Under the pieces are notes generated by a model. That model searched no databases and was not told the DNA's origin. It worked only from the letters and a program-made list of their open reading frames with translations. From contig CABMDX010000007.1 of NCBI GenBank assembly GCA_902385025.1, forward strand, positions 1 to 19,007: a stretch of DNA of 19,007 bases, written 5' to 3'. Shown one piece after another: positions 14,467 through 19,007 of the stretch; the first letter of the stretch is position 1; each line of letters opens with the position of its first letter. Both the position numbers and the translations under genes were made by a program. The DNA is from an uncultured archaeon (GTDB taxonomy: Archaea; Halobacteriota; Methanosarcinia; Methanotrichales; Methanotrichaceae).

Positions 14467-14991
14467 ATGAAATATCTGATCAGAACAGCATTGGCGGCCA
14501 TGGCGTTGCTCCTCCTGGTCGTCCAGGCTGAGGAGGTAGATATGAAGAATATAGACGTCAATCTTGGCTTTGCAAAGTTTCCTGAGATCCATACCTGCCT
14601 GGGAATGGACACTTCGCCAAAAATAGAGATTCAAGTGAAGAATGTCACATCTCTGGCAATGATATTGGAGGATCCGGATGCTCCCTCCGGAGTCTTTACT
14701 CACTGGCTTATCTGGAATATTCCTCCATTATCCGTGATACCGCAGGCAATTTTGCATAACGCCACAGTTACAAAGCCATTCTCAGCAATTCAGGGCACAA
14801 ACAGCTTTGGCGAGATCGGGTATAGCGGTCCCTGTCCTCCTCAAGGAAAGGCGCACAGATACTTCCTGCGTGCATTTGGGCTTGACTCTATGCTGAATAT
14901 TAAGCCTGGTGCAAGCAGGCAGGAATTGGTCGCAGCCATGCAGGGCCATGTGCTGGCCCAGGGCGAGGCCATGGCCACCTTCAAGAGGTGA
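14467..14991 (+). CDS. Exported YbhB/YbcL-type phosphatidylethanolamine-binding protein (PEBP family)
   Basis: This 174-residue protein has a signal peptide (about 1-21, MKYLIRTALAAMALLLLVVQA) and a PEBP domain. Signatures are MILEDPDAPSGVFTHWLIWNIPP, then GYSGPCPPQGKAHRYFLRAFGLD, which hold the anion-binding pocket residues (Asp, His, and the GxxxPCPPxGxxHRY stretch). The domain ends with HVLAQGEAMATFKR, as in bacterial YbhB. PEBP proteins bind phosphate-type ligands and some inhibit kinases or proteases. The prokaryotic role is unclear. It appears to be a single-gene unit with its own promoter. A 225-nt gap with no gene separates it from the next one. Confidence 0.92.
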   Translation: MKYLIRTALAAMALLLLVVQAEEVDMKNIDVNLGFAKFPEIHTCLGMDTSPKIEIQVKNVTSLAMILEDPDAPSGVFTHWLIWNIPPLSVIPQAILHNATVTKPFSAIQGTNSFGEIGYSGPCPPQGKAHRYFLRAFGLDSMLNIKPGASRQELVAAMQGHVLAQGEAMATFKR

Positions 14992-15228
14992 AGCCCTGGC
15001 AATCAGAATTTTCCCGATGATAAATGGAGATATCATGCATCAACCGCAAGCTTAATAACCGTTGGGCGTTGTGATTCGTCAAATGCCGAGATATAGTATC
15101 GGCTAAATGTGTAGTAAATATCGTGGTCAGGCAAATGGACTGTCCTGGAATTGGAGCTCTGCAATTCTGGCATCATGGAGATGAAATCGTTAAATGAAGG
15201 AAAATAAGAGATCAGCATGGACTTTGAA

Positions 15229-15233
15229 GGAGG
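15229..15233 (+). promoter_or_regulatory. Ribosome-binding site deciding the TTG start of the TPR protein
   Basis: GGAGG ends 10 nt before TTG 15244, the same arrangement as the tatD start. It argues against the upstream ATG at 15217. Confidence 0.5.
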
Positions 15234-15243
15234 CTCGGTTTTT

Positions 15244-16161
15244 TTGAAGTATACCAGGATGATTGTTGCCTTGGCTTTTCTGGCTGTGATTTGCACCTCC
15301 GCCCTGGCAGAGGGGATCAATTCAGACTATTCATCGCAAAAAGCAGATTATTGGTATCAGCGGGGGCTTGATGCGGCAGGAAATGGTGCATATCAGAATG
15401 CTCTAGACAATTACGAAAAAGCCCTGCAAATTTGCCCTGATAAAGCGGCTTTCTGGGATGGCAAAGCAGCGGCTCTTATGTCACTATATCTATCCGAAAA
15501 GAACCGGACTGCATTCAACAATTCGCTCCAGGCATATACCAGAGCGATCGAGCTCTATAATGCATCAATAGCCTCGAAACCTCAGGATGCCGATGTCTGG
15601 TATTTCAAGGGCTTGGCACAGAGCAACAAAGGCTTTGCCCTGCAAAAGGGTCATGCCTTCAATATATCAAGTGATGAGCTAAACGAGTCCGAACTCCTAA
15701 TCGATGCTATAAGGTCATACCAGAATGCCTTAAAAATCAATCCCAAATATGCAACCGCCTGGAAAAATATTGGCATGAATTTTTATGCATTAGGAAAATA
15801 TAATGAATCACTGCAAGCTTATGACCAGGCAATTGCCCTGGATTCCTCCTATCCATTAGCCTGGTACAACAAGGGCATCACGCTCTTTAAATTGAGCAGG
15901 TATAGCGAGGCCTTGCAGGCCTTTGATAAAGCGCTCCAGGTTTTTCCGAAAAACGAAGAATTGTGGCTTTTAAAAGGCAATTGTCTTGCGGCTCTTGGCA
16001 ACCAGACCCAGGCCATCGACTGTTATGATACTGCTATCAGGCTGAGGCCATCTTATTCAGACGCCTGGCATCAGAAAGGTGTCGCTTATCAGAAGCTTGG
16101 ATTGAATACTGTCGCTGATGCAGCTTTTTCCCAGGCGCGCTACTTCGGCAAAATCGTCTGA
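15244..16161 (+). CDS. Exported tetratricopeptide repeat (TPR) protein
   Basis: From TTG 15244 the 305-residue protein opens with a classical signal peptide, MKYTRMIVALAFLAVICTSALA. Starting instead at ATG 15217 would add an acidic MDFEGGSVF that does not suit a signal peptide. The rest is about six TPR units of 34 residues, for example YWYQRGLDAAGNGAYQNALDNYEKALQICP, AWKNIGMNFYALGKYNESLQAYDQAIALDS, AWYNKGITLFKLSRYSEALQAFDKAL and LWLLKGNCLAALGNQTQAIDCYDTAIRLRP. Insertions separate the units near residues 70-140. TPR arrays mediate protein-protein contacts; here the protein would act outside the membrane. No partner is visible nearby. Confidence 0.9.
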   Translation: MKYTRMIVALAFLAVICTSALAEGINSDYSSQKADYWYQRGLDAAGNGAYQNALDNYEKALQICPDKAAFWDGKAAALMSLYLSEKNRTAFNNSLQAYTRAIELYNASIASKPQDADVWYFKGLAQSNKGFALQKGHAFNISSDELNESELLIDAIRSYQNALKINPKYATAWKNIGMNFYALGKYNESLQAYDQAIALDSSYPLAWYNKGITLFKLSRYSEALQAFDKALQVFPKNEELWLLKGNCLAALGNQTQAIDCYDTAIRLRPSYSDAWHQKGVAYQKLGLNTVADAAFSQARYFGKIV

Positions 16162-16167
16162 TTCACA

Positions 16168-16262
16168 AATTATAAATATTGTGGTGAGGGATTGCCACCA
16201 TCTCCTTCCAAAAGCCCTGTGACTATTGGCTTCAGATGGTGGGCATGCCCGCTCGGGCGTGG
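16168..16262 (+). ncRNA. Candidate structured RNA downstream of the TPR gene
   Basis: A TATA box TTATAAATA (16170-16178) is followed about 25 nt later by two stacked inverted repeats. The first pairs CCACCATCT (16195-16203) with AGATGGTGG (16234-16242) and, inside it, AAGCC (16212-16216) with GGCTT (16228-16232). The second is a 6-pair stem (16245-16250 with 16255-16260) capped by GCTC. The 206-nt gap between convergent genes holds no convincing gene. I recognise no RNA family, and it may instead be a 3' processing or termination structure for the TPR message. Confidence 0.35.
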
Positions 16263-16367
16263 TCACTTATAATCCCGCTGAACCGGAATGAAGGTAACCG
16301 ACGGGCCCTCTTACCCTCTTGGCATGTGATCCTATTATACTCTCAACCTTTGCCTGAACCCTATTTT

Positions 16368-17087
16368 CTACTCTGGTGCAGAAGATTTCGGACTTTTGGG
16401 CAGAGAGGAAGTCAATATCTCGCCAATGAAATGCTTGCCTTCCAGGGAATTGAAGAGAGGCAGCTCCCAATTCTGCACCACCAATCCATCTTTTCTATAG
16501 ACCATTACGCCCCGCCTCTCCCATAAGGGGGTTCGGGCCAGATTCACGCCCTTTTGGAATGCCTGCTCATGAATCTCATTATCTTTCATTCCCCTGAGCA
16601 CATCCATGGCTCCGGCAGGGCAAAATCCTTCTTCGATGAGCATGTAAAAGCCCCAAGAAAAGACATGATTTCTCCATGCTTCCTCCTGGCGCTCAACAAA
16701 ATAGTCAACTATCTCTGCCAAGCTGAGGGAGATTATCCTGCAGTCCATCGAAACCTGTCTCCCTAGATTCAACGATAGAACAGAAGATAGAAAGCCCGCA
16801 ACCAGGGAATCGATCTTTTCTACCCTGCCCGCCATTGGAGCTTCCAAATAGACGAGATTTATCTCATCCGAGAAAATATAGGCCAGCAAAGGCATAAGAC
16901 CGGAATCTGAAAAGATATCCTGTGCTGCGCTTGACATAGATCGCGCAAAATCGATATCATAAGGCTTTTTGCAGTTCGAAAGAAGCTTCTTGAACCCGCG
17001 GCCATCTGCTCTGGCCACTAATGGCGCACGAGTTTTGAGACTGGAATAGATTTCCCAGCTAGCTATCCTTTTGCTGTGCCTTTGCAT
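16368..17087 (-). CDS. thg1: tRNA(His) guanylyltransferase (Thg1 family)
   Basis: Thg1 adds the G-1 residue to tRNA(His), or as the archaeal form adds templated nucleotides 3'-5' to repair tRNA 5' ends. This 239-residue protein has the palm-domain metal motifs ARADGRGF (Asp28) and AYIFSDEINLVY (Asp74, Glu75), at the spacing of human D29 and D76. It continues with VERQEEAWRN, in place of WRQxDAxRN, and GVNLARTPLWERRGVMVYRK, equivalent to GxxxxxLPxWxRRG. Some positions, such as ARADG for VRIDG, diverge from the consensus. It overlaps the PRC-barrel gene upstream by 29 nt, which implies translational coupling. It is convergent with the TPR gene. Confidence 0.88.
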   Translation of the reverse strand: MQRHSKRIASWEIYSSLKTRAPLVARADGRGFKKLLSNCKKPYDIDFARSMSSAAQDIFSDSGLMPLLAYIFSDEINLVYLEAPMAGRVEKIDSLVAGFLSSVLSLNLGRQVSMDCRIISLSLAEIVDYFVERQEEAWRNHVFSWGFYMLIEEGFCPAGAMDVLRGMKDNEIHEQAFQKGVNLARTPLWERRGVMVYRKDGLVVQNWELPLFNSLEGKHFIGEILTSSLPKSPKSSAPE

Positions 17088-17331
17088 TTCTGCTCAGATG
17101 CCTGATGATGATGATATCGCCTATGGCCGTAACCCAACGATAAGGGATAACGATTCCCTTTCCTTTTTGGTCGAAAAGCTCCCTGTTCACGTCCCCCAGC
17201 GCCAGGCCGCTCACCACGCTATTCTCCGGGTCCAGAACGGCATCATCCACCCTGCCCACAAAGATGCCCTTCTGGGTATATACTTCCTGATCCAAGAGCG
17301 ACGTTATCTCTGCGTTCACTGTACGTCCCAT
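17059..17331 (-). CDS. PRC-barrel protein, CdpB-like
   Basis: This 90-residue protein is almost entirely one PRC barrel: EITSLLDQEVYTQKGIFVGRVDDAVLDPENSVVSGLAL, then KGIVIPYRWVTAIGDIIIIR. Small single-barrel PRC proteins are widespread in Euryarchaeota. In haloarchaea, CdpA and the small CdpB1/CdpB2 link PRC barrels to FtsZ/SepF cell division. A similar role is possible here but not shown by the sequence, and a tRNA-linked role is equally open given its neighbour. TTAATATC lies about 23 nt before the ATG at 17331, consistent with a leaderless message. The gene's last 29 nt overlap the start of Thg1. Confidence 0.85.
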   Translation of the reverse strand: MGRTVNAEITSLLDQEVYTQKGIFVGRVDDAVLDPENSVVSGLALGDVNRELFDQKGKGIVIPYRWVTAIGDIIIIRHLSRNAKAQQKDS

Positions 17332-17553
17332 AATAAAATATAGGTTTTAGATATTAACTTTGCTCTGAAAAAACGACCTCCCGACAAGTCTATCAGGCCT
17401 GACGCAGGGAAAAAACGGTACGTGTTTCCAGTCTATCCGCGAAGCAGCGAAGCACAAAGAGATGCGGAAAATTTGCTGTCCCCTCCTCTCTTGTTAAATT
17501 GCATGGAGCCCAATTTTGCAGAGAAGGACATCCCTGGCAAAATAATTGAAATG

Positions 17554-17572
17554 AGGCCCCGTTTTGGGGTAA
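17554..17572 (-). terminator. Short hairpin downstream of the Ser/Tyr-rich protein gene
   Basis: On the minus strand CCCC, five bases, then GGGG forms a 4-bp GC stem 18 nt past the stop of the gene at 17587-18093. It is followed by AT-rich sequence. It may be a weak terminator between that gene and the PRC-barrel gene. Confidence 0.3.
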
Positions 17573-17586
17573 ACGCTATTCCTGCC

Positions 17587-18093
17587 TCAGGTGCTGGTGT
17601 ATCCATATGGATAATTGGGATCGTATCCAGGGTAGTTATTCCATGGATCATAAGTGGATTTCCCATCAGAAAGGAGGCTATAGATATTATATCCAGGATA
17701 TGCAGTGACATATCCTGTGGCAAATCCGGTAGAATATTGGCTTAAATTTTGAAGCTTATTCTGCCCGTAAGGAGATACACTATTATTGTATCCCATATTA
17801 AAGTGAGATGTATTGTAGTCAGCAGGATAGTTGAGCGATCCGTTGGAAACTGAGAATCCTCGTGGTGCACTTCCCCAGCTCCAGAGATTGCCGTCCTTCG
17901 CAGATGAGCTATCGCTGGACGGAGCCATTGATGAAGTCGCAGAGGGGGAAATAGAAGTAGGATTATTCTGAGAATCTGAGCTGGAGTTATCCTCATATTG
18001 CCATACAACACCAACACAAGATAGACAAAACAGCACGATCAGGGCAATGATGGCCGGAACTATTTTTTGGCTGCACATCTTTGCGACCTGCAT
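17587..18093 (-). CDS. Membrane-anchored Ser/Asn/Tyr-rich protein of unknown function
   Basis: The frame is open to 18192, but ATG 18093 is preferred. A TATA-like GTTTTTATG on the minus strand lies about 34 nt upstream, and the product then starts directly with a signal-anchor, MQVAKMCSQKIVPAIIALIVLFCLSCVGVVW. The 168-residue protein continues with a Ser/Asn/Pro linker (DNSSSDSQNNPTSISPSATSS) and a Tyr/Gly/Asn/Pro-rich tail ending YPGYDPNYPYGYTST. The C-L-S-C stretch is not a convincing lipobox. The composition suggests a disordered, probably glycosylated, cell-surface protein. I recognise no family. Confidence 0.7.
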   Translation of the reverse strand: MQVAKMCSQKIVPAIIALIVLFCLSCVGVVWQYEDNSSSDSQNNPTSISPSATSSMAPSSDSSSAKDGNLWSWGSAPRGFSVSNGSLNYPADYNTSHFNMGYNNSVSPYGQNKLQNLSQYSTGFATGYVTAYPGYNIYSLLSDGKSTYDPWNNYPGYDPNYPYGYTST

Positions 18094-18735
18094 TGTATGC
18101 CTCGAACCCTGTTCAGGTCTCAAGGCATAAAAACATGTGGTAAACCCCCAAAACCGCCTGAAGCCCGGTCCGTTTCTCCATGCCGTTTTCATCTCGGAAT
18201 CTGTCGTGACGTACTGCCCTTCTAAAAGGGCGGGTTCTATGCAACCCTTTGTAACAATTTAGATAATGCCTGACCATCTTAATCGAGAAATCCGTTTCAT
18301 GAGGCATCATCTGTCCTTCAGATTAAGGTCGCGGCCTGCAGTTAAACAGGCGGGCAAGAATATAACTCAATAATGACGCCGGAAACGTATCAACTTAATT
18401 TTAGTGGTTATTTCGTTCGAGCGTTTGCAAAACAAATAGATTAGAACGAATAAAAAACGTTCAGGAGGGCAAATGATCTGCATAAAATTTATAATTTTGG
18501 GGGCAACTCCGGAATTGAGCGTTCTTTTTTCTGCAATATCAATGAATTTACCGATAAAGAACAATTAGAAGCATACGAATCGATTTTTGAACTTCCATTT
18601 GGCTTTAATTTCGAATCATGTCCGCATTTATTGGCGTTCGTTCGGTTCTAGACTCATATATCGTTCGGTGGATGCTGGGTATTGCAGGAATACTCAGATA
18701 AAAAGAGCCGTTCCTGTCAGTGGAGGTTCAGAACA
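18094..18735. other. Long gene-free region with hairpins and CGTTCG repeats
   Basis: These roughly 640 bp separate two divergent genes for exported proteins. The left part has two small hairpins: GCCCTT/AAGGGC with loop CTAA (18216-18231) and GGGTT/AACCC (18233-18247). They resemble the ends of IS200/IS605-type elements, but no transposase frame is present. The middle is AT-rich and I see no gene in it. CGTTC/GAACG words recur at 18414, 18444, 18457, 18520, 18635 and 18662. A TATA box CTCATATATC (18652-18661) precedes the right-hand gene. Confidence 0.5.
18638..18669 (+). repeat. Direct repeat TCGTTCGGT flanking the TATA box of the right-hand gene
   Basis: TCGTTCGGT occurs at 18638-18646 and again at 18661-18669, 23 bp apart (about two helical turns). 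The TATA box CTCATATATC sits between them and shares its last base with the second copy. Paired sites around a TATA element suggest a regulator that blocks TBP or recruits it. Confidence 0.45.
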
Positions 18736-19007
18736 ATGAAACATGCAAAGGTATTAATGGCGTTGTTGGCTGCGTGTGTCCTCATCATCTCGCCGGTCTT
18801 TTCAATGCCAGATTCAGGAAAGCATCAGGCAAACTCTCAGAACGGCATGCATCTAATAGGCGAAAATTCAAGGGGCCTGCAATCATGTGATTGCCCGGCA
18901 GGAGAAAAGGCATTGGATAAAGAGACCGGCCCCAGGTCCATGATGGATGGAAAATTGCCAGATCAGAGCTGCCAGAACCGGAAGAAGATGCCCGGACAGG
19001 AGATGGA
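18736..19007 (+). CDS. Exported protein of unknown function, cut by the window end
   Basis: ATG 18736 follows GGAGG (18722-18726) at a 9-nt spacing. It opens a signal peptide, MKHAKVLMALLAACVLIISPVFS, before MPDSGKHQ. About 90 codons are visible with no stop before the window edge. The mature part is hydrophilic, Gly/Asn/Lys/Met-rich, with Cys in a CDC motif (about residue 51) and again near residue 79, possible disulphide or metal sites. No family is recognisable from this fragment. Confidence 0.7.
   Translation, partial: MKHAKVLMALLAACVLIISPVFSMPDSGKHQANSQNGMHLIGENSRGLQSCDCPAGEKALDKETGPRSMMDGKLPDQSCQNRKKMPGQEM

Noticed and set aside
16241..16310. tRNA-like look of the GC-rich stretch after the TPR gene
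   Set aside because: No acceptor stem, anticodon stem and T-arm can be paired into a cloverleaf, and no GTTCRA T-loop is present.
16236..16526. 96-codon plus-strand frame overlapping Thg1 antisense
   Set aside because: Most of it is the opposite strand of the conserved Thg1 C-terminus and it has no recognisable features.
17422..17745. Frames on both strands between the PRC-barrel gene and the Ser/Tyr-rich protein gene
   Set aside because: They overlap the better-supported gene in another frame, lack ribosome-binding sites and have unconvincing composition.
18367..18564. 65-codon minus-strand frame in AT-rich intergenic DNA
   Set aside because: Composition follows the AT-rich DNA, no promoter or ribosome-binding site fits, and no domain is visible.
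1..19007. CRISPR array, prophage, integrase or intact insertion sequence
   Set aside because: No regularly spaced repeats, no transposase or integrase frame and no phage genes were seen.

Overview
The window looks like chromosomal DNA of a methanogenic euryarchaeon, most likely Methanosarcinales or Methanotrichales (Methanothrix-like); this is an inference from gene content. The evidence is an archaeal-type S-adenosylmethionine synthetase, an archaeal LeuA-type synthase, HerA, Thg1, a TIGR00288-type NYN protein, a PGF-CTERM sorting tail, TATA boxes about 25 nt before many starts (several messages apparently leaderless), and poly-T terminators. There are no rRNA or tRNA genes, no CRISPR array and no intact mobile element.

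Left part (1-2733): a minus-strand block with a PGF-CTERM exported protein, a TetR repressor, a TIM-barrel sugar isomerase-like protein and a HIT protein. Matching TetR-type operators lie over the predicted start sites of the tetR promoter and of a promoter firing out of the left edge, so an autoregulated repressor with an off-window target is likely.

Middle (2831-9290): housekeeping genes enolase, a small DUF5611-like protein, SAM synthetase and a 2-isopropylmalate synthase-like gene. Between the last two sits the most unusual gene, 6056-7591. It encodes a complete four-helix voltage-sensor-like domain joined in frame to a CorA-type divalent-cation transporter. The isopropylmalate synthase gene has no usable start codon in its own frame; its N-terminus needs a one-base shift at an A5 run, from sequencing error, mutation or recoding.

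Right part (9475-19007): TatD nuclease, NYN nuclease, rhomboid protease, an acylphosphatase-like domain with a heptad-repeat tail, HerA, an exported PEBP protein and an exported TPR protein, all on plus. On minus are a PRC-barrel gene overlapping a tRNA(His) guanylyltransferase gene, and an anchored Ser/Tyr-rich protein. A further exported protein runs off the right edge on plus. Intergenic DNA holds a structured RNA candidate near 16195-16260 and several inverted or direct repeats near promoters. Most genes appear to be single-gene units; coupling is clear only for PRC-barrel/Thg1 and plausible for HIT/TIM-barrel.
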